Origin: Bacillota bacterium
Lineage (GTDB): Bacteria > Bacillota > Clostridia > Peptostreptococcales > Anaerovoracaceae
Direction of reading: 5' to 3'
Assembly: GCA_029266295.1 (NCBI GenBank)
Contig: JAQSXD010000005.1
Coordinates: forward strand, 1 to 26,821
Length of the DNA: 26,821 nucleotides
Both the position numbers and the translations under genes were made by a program. Below the pieces are notes generated by a model. It saw only the letters and a list, made by a program, of their open reading frames with translations. It was not told the origin of the DNA and searched no databases. Positions 9,125-16,044 of this stretch are shown here, one piece after another. The stretch's first letter is position 1. Each line of letters begins with the position of its first letter.

Positions 9125-9979
9125 TCAGTAGAGCAGCGTTCCGATTCCTTCGTCGGAAAAGAGCTCGATCAGAATCGAATGCTCAATTCTTCCGTCGATA
9201 ATCACCGCTTCCTTGATCCCACTTTTGATTCCGTCTACACAGCTCTGAATCTTGGGGATCATGCCGCCAGATAAAATTCCGCTGCTGACCAGCTCAGGAA
9301 CCTCCTCCACCCGAACCTTGTGAATCAGGGTATCCTCATCTTCCTTTTCCCGAAGCAGTCCTCTCACATCGGTCATCAGGATCAGCTTTTCTGCTTTTAA
9401 GGCGCCGGCGATTGCTGCTGCTGCCGTGTCTGCATTGATATTGTAGGTTTGGCCTTCCTTGTCGGCACCCACCGTGGCCACAACCGGGATGAACCCATTT
9501 TTCAATGCCATGGTGATGGGTGCTGCTTCGACTTTTTTAATGTCTCCCACAAAGCCCAGATCGACTTCTCCCTGCAGCTTTTCCACCTGCAGCATTCCTC
9601 CGTCCAGGCCGCAGAGGCCGATGGCCTTCCCATTGTTCTGCTGGATCAGCGAAACAAGGTTCTTGTTGACTTTGCCGGCCAAAACCATGGCTGCAACCTC
9701 AGCGGTTTCTTCATCGGTATATCGGAGCCCGTCAATAAATTTGGATTCCTTGCCCATGATGTTCAGCATGGTGCTGATTTCAGGCCCTCCGCCGTGAATC
9801 AGAACCACCTTGATTCCAACCAGTGCCAGAAGTACGATGTCCTTCATGACAGCCATCTTCAGCTTGTCATTGACCATTGCGTTCCCGCCGTATTTGATCA
9901 CTACCGTTTTATTGAAATATTTCTGTATATAAGGAAGGGCTTCTACCAGTACCTTCGCGCTTGTGATCGTGTCTTTCAT
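9125..9979 (-). CDS. argB: Acetylglutamate kinase
   Basis: A 284-residue amino-acid kinase that phosphorylates N-acetylglutamate, the second step of arginine synthesis. The N-terminal VVIKYGGNAM (K29, ATP site) and VLIHGGGPEI (about 59-68, substrate site) are both present. So is the C-terminal nucleotide-binding region with INADTAAAAIAGALKAEKLI and the SGGMIPKIQ motif. The open frame extends to 10051, but that would overlap argJ by 32 bases. The ATG at 9977-9979 has AAGGGG at good spacing and matches the family N-terminus. It lies 40 bases downstream of argJ. Because argJ is present, the acetyl group can be recycled. Feedback inhibition of this kinase by arginine is usual in recycling pathways, but it was not tested here. 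Confidence 0.97.
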   Translation of the reverse strand: MKDTITSAKVLVEALPYIQKYFNKTVVIKYGGNAMVNDKLKMAVMKDIVLLALVGIKVVLIHGGGPEISTMLNIMGKESKFIDGLRYTDEETAEVAAMVLAGKVNKNLVSLIQQNNGKAIGLCGLDGGMLQVEKLQGEVDLGFVGDIKKVEAAPITMALKNGFIPVVATVGADKEGQTYNINADTAAAAIAGALKAEKLILMTDVRGLLREKEDEDTLIHKVRVEEVPELVSSGILSGGMIPKIQSCVDGIKSGIKEAVIIDGRIEHSILIELFSDEGIGTLLY

Positions 9980-10019
9980 GTTTTTCCCCTTATCTGTATC
10001 TGCTATTCTGCTTTCCTTG

Positions 10020-11240
10020 TTATGACCGATAGCTGCCATTAATCTCCACATAGCTGTAGGTCAGATCACAGCCCCAGGCTTTTGCCTCGGCCTCACCCTG
10101 ATTGAGTGATACCAGAATGCTGATCTCATCTTCCTTTAGAATCACCGAAGCCTCTTCCTCGCTGTATTCGTTGTAGGCGGCTCCTTTGCATACATCCACT
10201 TGGCCTTTGGCTGATGCCAAAGAAACATCAACTTTATCAATATCAAATTCTGCATCTGCATATCCGATCGCACAAAGAACTCTGCCCCAGTTGGCATCTT
10301 CCCCGAACATGGCGGCTTTAAATAGGCTGGAAGTAATTACTGATTTGGAGATTGTCCGTGCAGTTTCCTTATCGGGTGCTCCCGTAACGGTGCATTCAAG
10401 GAGCTTCCCTGCGCCTTCACCGTCTTTCGCAAGCGCTTTGACAATTGCAGAGGTAACCTGGTTCAGTGCAACGCAGAAAGCATTGAAGTCCTCTCCCTCT
10501 TTGTCAATGAGCACATTGCCTGCCATTCCGTTGGCCATGACGGATACCATATCGTTGGTAGAGGTATCACCGTCAACACTCAGCTGGTTGAAGGTATCCA
10601 GGATATCTGCCGCCAGTGCTTTATGAAGCAGTTCAGGAGCGATGGCTGCGTCTGTCGTCAGGAAGCAAAGCATTGTCGCCATATTGGGATGAATCATACC
10701 GCTACCTTTGGCGATGCCGCCGATTTTACATTCCTTTCCGCCGAGCTCAAATTTGACTGCAAACTCTTTTTTCACAGTGTCCGTTGTCATAATGCCGAAG
10801 GCCGCTTCTTCCGAACCGGTATCACTCAGCTTTTCGATCGCTTCCGGGATTCCTTTTTCAAAGGGTTCCATGCTCATGGGCTGGCCGATGACTCCAGTGG
10901 AAGCCACGATGATATCCTCAGGCTTTACCTCCAGCTTTTCAGCCAGCAATTCGCAGGTTTTCACCGCAATCTCGATGCCGTTTGGTGCGCAGGTATTTGC
11001 GTTTCCGCTGTTGCAGATAACTGCAATTGCTTTACCGTCGGCCAGATGATCCTTTGTGATCAGCAGTGGTGCCCCTTTTACCTTATTCTTCGTATAAACA
11101 GCAGCAGCGCTGCAAATAACATCACTTAAAATAAGTGACAGATCATTCTTCGATGTGTTGCCTCTGATTCCGCAGTGGACTCCAGATGCTTGAAAGCCTT
11201 TGGGCGCACAAATTCCGCCCTCTATAAATCCTGTATTCAT
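10020..11240 (-). CDS. argJ: Ornithine acetyltransferase / N-acetylglutamate synthase ArgJ
   Basis: A 406-residue precursor that transfers acetyl from N-acetylornithine to glutamate, recycling the acetyl group. Bifunctional forms also use acetyl-CoA to start the pathway. The protein self-cleaves into alpha and beta chains. The cleavage motif MIHPNMATML is intact (residues 182-191), with T189 the expected nucleophile of the new beta chain. The oxyanion-hole STGVIG lies at 114-119 and the family C-terminus ends NGSYRS. The ATG at 11238-11240 has GGAGG 7 bases before it. Its presence means the operon uses the cyclic route, so no argE is required nearby. Mono- versus bifunctional behaviour cannot be decided from sequence. 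Confidence 0.97.
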   Translation of the reverse strand: MNTGFIEGGICAPKGFQASGVHCGIRGNTSKNDLSLILSDVICSAAAVYTKNKVKGAPLLITKDHLADGKAIAVICNSGNANTCAPNGIEIAVKTCELLAEKLEVKPEDIIVASTGVIGQPMSMEPFEKGIPEAIEKLSDTGSEEAAFGIMTTDTVKKEFAVKFELGGKECKIGGIAKGSGMIHPNMATMLCFLTTDAAIAPELLHKALAADILDTFNQLSVDGDTSTNDMVSVMANGMAGNVLIDKEGEDFNAFCVALNQVTSAIVKALAKDGEGAGKLLECTVTGAPDKETARTISKSVITSSLFKAAMFGEDANWGRVLCAIGYADAEFDIDKVDVSLASAKGQVDVCKGAAYNEYSEEEASVILKEDEISILVSLNQGEAEAKAWGCDLTYSYVEINGSYRS

Positions 11241-11285
11241 GTCGATTCCTCCAATTCTGTTTCAAAATTTATTTGTATGTTGAAA

Positions 11286-12227
11286 CTATAGAACTAACCC
11301 TGTCGTTTCGGGTAGCTTCAGCATAATATTCATGCACTGGATTGCTGCGCCGGACGCGCCTTTTCCGAGGTTGTCATATCGGGCCATCAAGGTGATCTGT
11401 TCCGCATGGCCGCATAGATAGAGTTCCATCCCATCGGTTTCCGCAAGTGATCCCGCAGCCATGAAGCCATCTTCCGGCTTTTCTCCGAATTCCTTCACTG
11501 TAATGAGCGGCTGGTCTTTATAATGGTCTGCAAACACCTGCTGCAGTTTCGCCGGGCTCACTTTCTTTGCCAGAAGTCTTGTGTGAAGCGGCACGGTAAT
11601 CAGCATTCCACAGTAATAATCTGCTATAACTGGATGAAAGGCCGGTGAATATTCGATTCCCGTCATGGCGATCATTTCGGGTAGATGTTTATGATTTTGA
11701 TCCAGTCCATACTGCCTTGGACTGTTCAGTTCTTCGTTCCTGCCCTCCGCCTCATACTGGGCGATCATACTTTTTCCTGCGCCGCTGTATCCTGTCAAAG
11801 AATGACAGACAAACGGGTATCCAGCGTCTGCAATTCCATACTGCATCAACGGCTTTACCAGAGAAATGAATCCAGTGGCATGACAGCCTGGTACCGCAAC
11901 ACGGTTTGATTTTTGGATAAGGGCTCTTTGGCTCTTATCCAGCTCCGGCATTCCATAAACCCAATGCTGATTCGTTCGATGGGCCGTGGAAGTATCCAAG
12001 ATTCTGCTGCTTTCTCCCGCAAGTGCAGCAATTTCTCTTGCTGCTGCATCCGGCAGACACAGGAAGGAGATATCTGCATTTTGAATCATTTTAAGACGGG
12101 CTTCAGGCTCTTTCCTCTCCGTTTCGGCAATTGTCAGAATTTCAAGATCTGCTCTGCTTTTCAGCCTGTTATGTATCTTTAAACCAGTGGTTCCCTCTTG
12201 ACCATCAATGAATATTTTAGAAGCCAT
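11286..12227 (-). CDS. argC: N-acetyl-gamma-glutamyl-phosphate reductase, short (type 2) form
   Basis: A 313-residue NADPH-dependent reductase, third step of arginine synthesis and first gene of the operon. The N-terminus IFIDGQEGTTGLKI is characteristic of the short type 2 family rather than the roughly 345-residue type 1 enzymes usual in Bacillus and Clostridium. The catalytic cysteine is C115 in VAVPGCHATGF, and the HSLTGYSGAGKSM segment follows. The frame is open up to 12443, but that extension crosses the promoter and the ArgR boxes. The ATG at 12225-12227, behind AAGGAAGGTG, is therefore the start. The argC stop is 45 bases before argJ. Confidence 0.95.
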   Translation of the reverse strand: MASKIFIDGQEGTTGLKIHNRLKSRADLEILTIAETERKEPEARLKMIQNADISFLCLPDAAAREIAALAGESSRILDTSTAHRTNQHWVYGMPELDKSQRALIQKSNRVAVPGCHATGFISLVKPLMQYGIADAGYPFVCHSLTGYSGAGKSMIAQYEAEGRNEELNSPRQYGLDQNHKHLPEMIAMTGIEYSPAFHPVIADYYCGMLITVPLHTRLLAKKVSPAKLQQVFADHYKDQPLITVKEFGEKPEDGFMAAGSLAETDGMELYLCGHAEQITLMARYDNLGKGASGAAIQCMNIMLKLPETTGLVL

Positions 12228-12309
12228 ACCGACTACACCTTCCTTCGTTTCTGTATATGGATCTATTTTGCTAAATTTTTGCTGTTTCAGCCAAAATGTC
12301 ATTTTTATC

Positions 12310-12337
12310 ATTATACGCCTATTCGGAACAAAGTCAA
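12310..12337 (-). promoter_or_regulatory. Sigma-A promoter of the argCJBD-carAB operon
   Basis: On the minus strand TTGACT (12332-12337) is followed, after 16 bases, by a perfect TATAAT (12310-12315). The transcript would begin near 12303, about 75 bases before the argC ATG. It is the only strong promoter seen ahead of the six genes. Confidence 0.9.
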
Positions 12338-12343
12338 CGAATT

Positions 12344-12381
12344 TTTGCATATTTATTACGAAAAATGTATTTTTATTCATG
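12344..12381 (-). promoter_or_regulatory. Tandem ArgR (ARG) boxes upstream of argC
   Basis: Box 1 on the minus strand reads CATGAATAAAAATACATT (12364-12381) and matches 16 of 18 positions of the Bacillus AhrC/ArgR consensus CATGAATAAAAATKCAAK. Box 2, TCGTAATAAATATGCAAA (12344-12361), matches 12 of 18. They are separated by 2 bases, the spacing known for paired ARG boxes bound by hexameric ArgR, and lie 6 bases upstream of the -35 element. Arginine-dependent repression is expected. No argR gene is in the window. Confidence 0.82.
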
Positions 12382-12393
12382 GCCAATTGCAAA

Positions 12394-12435
12394 TCAGAGG
12401 TGCAGGCTTGAATGGGTGCCTTGATCCACCTCTGA
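12394..12435. repeat. Imperfect inverted repeat between the arg and spoIIID promoters
   Basis: TCAGAGGTG (12394-12402) pairs perfectly with CACCTCTGA (12427-12435), and an inner AGGC/GCCT pair lengthens the stem. It lies upstream of both divergent promoters, so it is not in either leader. It could be an operator for a large regulator or a relic terminator; no clean U-run follows. Beyond this, the rest of the 345-base gap 12228-12572 holds the arg promoter and boxes and the spoIIID promoter. Confidence 0.45.
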
Positions 12436-12463
12436 AGTTCCATTTTTATCTGTCAATCTAATG

Positions 12464-12492
12464 GCATATCACCTTCATGTCCTACATATATA
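12464..12492 (+). promoter_or_regulatory. Candidate sigma-E promoter of spoIIID
   Basis: GCATATC (12464-12470), a 14-base spacer and CATATATA (12485-12492) resemble the mother-cell sigma-E consensus (KMATATT, 14 bases, CATACANT). spoIIID is a known sigma-E-dependent gene. The -10 matches 6 of 8 positions. The transcript start would be near 12499. Confidence 0.65.
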
Positions 12493-12572
12493 TGTTGTAA
12501 AGAAACGGTTGCTTGGCTTAGAGGCCAATTCCAAGTATTGCACAAATATATGAAGGTGGTGAAGTCTATAAT

Positions 12573-12821
12573 ATGAAGGATTACATAGAAGAGCGAGTTT
12601 TAGAGCTCGCTAGGTACATACTTGAAACAAATTCCACGGTTAGAGCGGCCGCGAAGAAGTTTCGGGTATCTAAATCCACAGTCCATAAGGATATTACCGA
12701 ACGGCTGCTTGAGATAAATCCAGGGCTTGCCCATGAAGTCAAGACTGTTTTAGATAATAACAAGGCAGAGCGTCATATCCGCGGCGGTCTTGCCACGCAG
12801 CAGAAATATAAAGGACGGTAA
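12573..12821 (+). CDS. spoIIID: Sporulation transcriptional regulator SpoIIID
   Basis: An 82-residue mother-cell DNA-binding protein that activates or represses many sigma-E-dependent genes and prepares the switch to sigma-K. Residues about 21-45 (TVRAAAKKFRVSKSTVHKDI) form the helix-turn-helix. The basic tail HIRGGLATQQKYKG is the second DNA-contacting helix known for this family. The length is normal. The start ATG at 12573-12575 has AGGTGGT about 12 bases upstream. It is preceded by a sigma-E-like promoter and followed within 4 bases by a strong terminator, so it is monocistronic. Its presence is good evidence that the organism belongs to a spore-forming lineage. Confidence 0.97.
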   Translation: MKDYIEERVLELARYILETNSTVRAAAKKFRVSKSTVHKDITERLLEINPGLAHEVKTVLDNNKAERHIRGGLATQQKYKGR

Positions 12822-12824
12822 AAT

Positions 12825-12870
12825 AAAAGTGCAGTGAATCAAAAAATATCATCTGATTCCTGCACTTTTT
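12825..12870. terminator. Bidirectional intrinsic terminator after spoIIID
   Basis: AAAAGTGCAG-T-GAATC (12825-12840) pairs with GATTC-CTGCACTTTT (12855-12869), giving a stem of about 15 pairs with one bulged T. On the plus strand it ends in TTTTT and on the minus strand in TTTTATTTTA, so it can stop both spoIIID and the converging minus-strand transcript. Confidence 0.88.
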
Positions 12871-13183
12871 CCTTCTGTATTCAATTGTACCTCGATTCTG
12901 TTTTTTCCCTTTCTCTTTACTTAATTTATAATCCAATGTCTTTAAAATGCCATAGATGGAATCTCCATTCCATTGATTCATGCTGCAAATGAATGAGATA
13001 CGAATCCCATCACGGAAAACCCCTTCCGACAATCGGCTTTGAAAATAATCAACATTCTTCATGATGTAATCTAACGCAAACTTCAACAGAATCGCACTCT
13101 CTTTTCTTCCTTACGAGTTAATCTCTCCATAGGTTTGTAACGGACATGCATTCAGGATTCAGGTCATCCTTCTTTCAGGCATT
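12825..13183 (-). other. Promoter-to-terminator short transcript with no settled product
   Basis: A strong promoter (13190-13218) and the minus-direction terminator at 12825-12870 define a transcript of about 360 bases. A TTG-started frame from 13086 could encode a protein beginning MKFALDYIMKNVDYFQSRL. It runs through the terminator hairpin and into antisense of spoIIID before stopping at 12739, so it is not an intact ordinary gene. A 15-codon frame (13083-13130, starting MERLTRKEEKRVRF) overlaps that TTG at its stop. A slip in the A-run near 12901-12908 would end the longer frame before the terminator. The options are a decayed gene, a small two-frame gene, or a non-coding RNA; I recognise none of them. 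The remaining part of 13087-13296 shows only a weak stem after the c-di-GMP gene. Confidence 0.4.
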
Positions 13184-13189
13184 TCTAAG

Positions 13190-13218
13190 ATTATACCACA
13201 ATGTCGTATTTTTGTCCA
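13190..13218 (-). promoter_or_regulatory. Sigma-A promoter with extended -10
   Basis: On the minus strand TGGACA (13213-13218), 17 bases and TATAAT (13190-13195) are preceded by an extended TGG. It points away from the GGDEF-EAL gene and toward the short transcript ending at 12825. Confidence 0.75.
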
Positions 13219-13296
13219 TGTTTTTTTGTACTTGTGTTTTTTATAACACAGTATTTTCTGTGGCACGCATGTGTTTATAATAAGTTAGATTATCCT

Positions 13297-15651
13297 TCAC
13301 AACCCCAATTCTGCACGAACCTGAGCTTCAGGAATCGGCTTGCTGATCAGGAAACCCTGAATTAAATCACAGCCGCAGGTTTCCAGGAAACGAAGCTGAT
13401 CCTCTGTCTCCACACCCTCCGCTACCGTTTTAATTCCCATATCATGAACGAGGGAGATAATGGTCTTAAGAATCTTGCTATCCACTCCGGAATTTGCGAT
13501 TTCATCGATAAAGCATTTGTCAATTTTAATAATGTCAGCAGGAAGATTTTTTAAGTAATTTAAAGAGGAATACCCCGTACCAAAATCATCTAGATAAACA
13601 AGGATCCCTTTTCCCCTGAGAGAAGTCAGTTTTTGGGACGCTTCGTCAAAGGACTCTATCAAACATGATTCAGTGATTTCCAATGCAATACTGCCTTTCT
13701 TCAGCTTATATTGATCATATTTCGCAAGCACATTCTCCACGAAATCATTCTGTGACAATTGAATGGATGAGACATTACAGGAAATGTAGAGTCCCTGTAA
13801 CTGGGTCTGCTGCGCAAAGGCAAACGCTTTGTCAATTACCCAATCTCCGATTTGTTTAATCAGGCCGATTTCCTCCGCCAATGGAATCATTACCCCAGGA
13901 GAAACAACTCCGTATTTCGTACTGTCCCAGCGAAGCAGTGCCTCGTAGCCCTTGATCTTCCGGCTCTTAATATCAAACATCGGTTGAAAATGCATCATGA
14001 ATTCATCATTTGTGAAGGCAAGCCTCATCTGCTCTTCCATCTCACTCTTGAATTGCAGTTCAAGGCTCAAGATCTCTTCATAAAAACAGAAGCTGTCCTT
14101 TCCTTTATCCTTCGCACTGTAAAGCGCAAGGTCAGCCTTTTTAAATAAATCCTCCACCGATCGCCCATCGTCAGGAAAGAGGCTGATACCAATACTGCAT
14201 GTGATATGGATCGGCGTATCCCGAAGCATGATCGGCCTTCGAAACGCTGAAAGAACGTTCTCCGCGACCAAGGCAGCTTTGGCTCTGTCAGCATTATGAT
14301 ATAAGATAACAAATTCATCTCCCCCAATCCTTGCCGGAATCAGGTTATGATTTGCTAGTTCTCTAAGCCGCTCTGCAAGCTCAACCAGGACTTCGTCGCC
14401 AAAGAAGTGACCAAAGCTATCATTAATCTTCTTAAAATTATCAAGGTCGATGAACAGGATTGCTCCCCCCACTCCCTCATTACTTTCTGCATCAAATTCC
14501 TTTCTCAGTTCATTCATGATATATACACGGTTATAAAGTGAAGTCAGATAATCACAATAGGCAAGATATCTAATTTCATCCTCATGCTTTTTTCGTTCAC
14601 TGATATCTCTGATCACAGAAACGATTACTTCATCGCCGGACCAGATACTTTTTCTCAAAGCTACCTCTCCATCAAAGGTATTGCCATCGTGAGGCCGTTT
14701 GAATTTCCATTCAAAGACCATGGAGGCCATCTCAAGGGTATCCGCTTGCTGCAGCTTTTCATCAGCCTCATAACCATCGGCGCAGAGCTGCGGAACGCTG
14801 TAATCCGTGATTCTATCCACCGGTATACCAAATAAAGCTCCCGCTCTTTTGTTTGCCTGGAGGATCACTCCGCCATTGTCATGAATCATTATAGTATCAT
14901 GAATTGAGTCAAAGACGGTTCTAATATTGCTTTCCGCGTACATCCTTTCCTGAATCTCAACAGAAAGCCTGTCGTTGGCTTTAATTAAAATACGAATGTA
15001 TAACGCCGCGGCAATGATCACACTGACCGTGACGAAAAGAAACCCATAGCGCTGGATTTTCAGCACTTTTTCAAGATCCTGGTATGCACTCTCTGGGTAC
15101 ATTCCCGTACCGATATAGGCATCGATTTCCGGTATACCCATTACATAGGACATCTTCTCTTCCACACGGTTTTCTTCCGGAATATAATAATGATAGGAGA
15201 CATAAGCACCGGAGGGTGTTTCCTTAGCGGCTTTTACAAGCTCCTGAATGATATATTTGCCGTTTACATCCTGCAGATCCCATTGATAGGATCCTTCCTT
15301 TCTGGTTTCGAAGGGCTGCACCAGCATAACGCCATCATAAGAGCTCATGAATATGTAATTCTTCCCGTATTCATCGGTGTAGGTCATTTTGCGAACAAGT
15401 GTTATGATTTCTTCTCTGGCTGCGGACTTGTCCAGCGTTCCCAGGCGAACGTCATCGAGAATCGGTTGGATTGTATTATATGCAAGGTGCACCATTTTAC
15501 TGACCGAACTTTGACGTTGTTTCTGCATCAGCATTGAAAAATCGGTACTAACCATTTGTGATAGAATTAATTCTGTAATGATTAAAAAAAGTGAGCTAAT
15601 CACAAGGATCACGATCACATTTTTCGTCTTCTTATCCTTCATAATGTTCAT
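13297..15651 (-). CDS. Membrane Cache-PAS-GGDEF-EAL cyclic-di-GMP turnover protein
   Basis: A 784-residue sensor that can make or break the second messenger c-di-GMP at the inner face of the membrane. Domains in order: membrane helix 1 (about 10-31), extracytoplasmic Cache-type sensor (about 40-195, containing YGKNYIFMSSYDGVMLVQP), membrane helix 2 (203-222), PAS (about 240-350), GGDEF (about 362-525) and EAL (about 540-784). The cyclase signature RIGGDEF is intact (443-447), but no RxxD inhibitory site precedes it. The EAL signature YEALLRW (570-572), DDFGTG (688-693), AEGVET (744-749) and QGFLISKP (765-772) are intact, so phosphodiesterase activity is likely; net direction cannot be told. 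The ATG at 15649-15651 has no ribosome site of its own. A tiny ORF overlaps it. The sensed ligand is unknown. Confidence 0.94.
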   Translation of the reverse strand: MNIMKDKKTKNVIVILVISSLFLIITELILSQMVSTDFSMLMQKQRQSSVSKMVHLAYNTIQPILDDVRLGTLDKSAAREEIITLVRKMTYTDEYGKNYIFMSSYDGVMLVQPFETRKEGSYQWDLQDVNGKYIIQELVKAAKETPSGAYVSYHYYIPEENRVEEKMSYVMGIPEIDAYIGTGMYPESAYQDLEKVLKIQRYGFLFVTVSVIIAAALYIRILIKANDRLSVEIQERMYAESNIRTVFDSIHDTIMIHDNGGVILQANKRAGALFGIPVDRITDYSVPQLCADGYEADEKLQQADTLEMASMVFEWKFKRPHDGNTFDGEVALRKSIWSGDEVIVSVIRDISERKKHEDEIRYLAYCDYLTSLYNRVYIMNELRKEFDAESNEGVGGAILFIDLDNFKKINDSFGHFFGDEVLVELAERLRELANHNLIPARIGGDEFVILYHNADRAKAALVAENVLSAFRRPIMLRDTPIHITCSIGISLFPDDGRSVEDLFKKADLALYSAKDKGKDSFCFYEEILSLELQFKSEMEEQMRLAFTNDEFMMHFQPMFDIKSRKIKGYEALLRWDSTKYGVVSPGVMIPLAEEIGLIKQIGDWVIDKAFAFAQQTQLQGLYISCNVSSIQLSQNDFVENVLAKYDQYKLKKGSIALEITESCLIESFDEASQKLTSLRGKGILVYLDDFGTGYSSLNYLKNLPADIIKIDKCFIDEIANSGVDSKILKTIISLVHDMGIKTVAEGVETEDQLRFLETCGCDLIQGFLISKPIPEAQVRAELGL

Positions 15652-15674
15652 CTGCGTTTTTTTGCATCACACAA
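15648..15674 (-). CDS. Possible 8-codon upstream ORF coupled to the GGDEF-EAL gene
   Basis: A TTG at 15672-15674 lies 11 bases after AAGGAG (15686-15691) and opens an 8-codon frame (MCDAKKRR). Its TGA stop overlaps the ATG of the next gene as ATGA. The main gene lacks a Shine-Dalgarno sequence, so translational coupling would explain its initiation. A weak ATCAC/GTGAT hairpin (15666-15681) overlaps the start. The frame is very short, so chance remains possible. Confidence 0.35.
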   Translation of the reverse strand: MCDAKKRR

Positions 15675-15762
15675 TCGTGATACGTCTCCTTTTTGATACT
15701 TGTTGGGTATGTCCAAGCGAATGACAAAATTCGCCATTTTTTTAGTTATGCATGCAATTAAT

Positions 15763-15791
15763 AGTATATATCCGCCTTACATTTATTTCAA
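15763..15791 (-). promoter_or_regulatory. Sigma-A promoter of the GGDEF-EAL gene
   Basis: On the minus strand TTGAAA (15786-15791), a 17-base spacer and TATACT (15763-15768). The leader would be about 105 bases and contains a small GCGAAT/ATTCGC hairpin (15717-15734). I see no c-di-GMP riboswitch motif in it. Confidence 0.75.
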
Positions 15792-16044
15792 ATATTAATT
15801 GCTTTTCTACCAATTGTTTACAATGCACTATCAACTCAGATCAACGCGGCCCTGTCGTTTGATTCCTAGTTATCATTGAATGACACCCAGTAGCAATTCC
15901 GATTCGCAACAAAACGCTCCCCTTTGAATATAGTATAATAAGGAAACGCTGATTAAATCAGTACTTCCCAGACCCAGGCTGCTGGGCAGAGGCTTTATGT
16001 CCACGCAACAACCTGAGTTTGAATGAACAGAAAGGCGTGATACT
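15792..16044. other. Intergenic region upstream of the beta-helix gene
   Basis: This separates two divergent genes. A TATAAT at 15934-15939 could serve the beta-helix gene, but no good -35 precedes it. It is followed by a 13-base palindrome, CTGATT-A-AATCAG, near 15949-15961, and by a CCCAG...CTGGG pair. The stretch AAGGAAACGCTGATTAAA resembles AGGGAAGCGCTGATTGAG near 777-794. Nothing else stands out. Confidence 0.4.

Noticed and set aside
9980..10051. Longer N-terminus for ArgB
   Set aside because: It would overlap argJ by 32 bases, does not fit the family, and the internal ATG has a proper AAGGGG site.
12228..12443. Longer N-terminus for ArgC
   Set aside because: The extension crosses a consensus promoter and two ArgR boxes; the family starts at the ATG at 12225-12227.
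12739..13086. A 115-codon minus-strand frame as a normal protein gene
   Set aside because: It runs through a strong terminator and into antisense of spoIIID, has a weak TTG start, and the second half has no protein-like character. Only the transcript itself is reported.
15652..15762. A c-di-GMP riboswitch ahead of the GGDEF-EAL gene
   Set aside because: The conserved GEMM-I core bases and paired helices are not found; only small hairpins are present.
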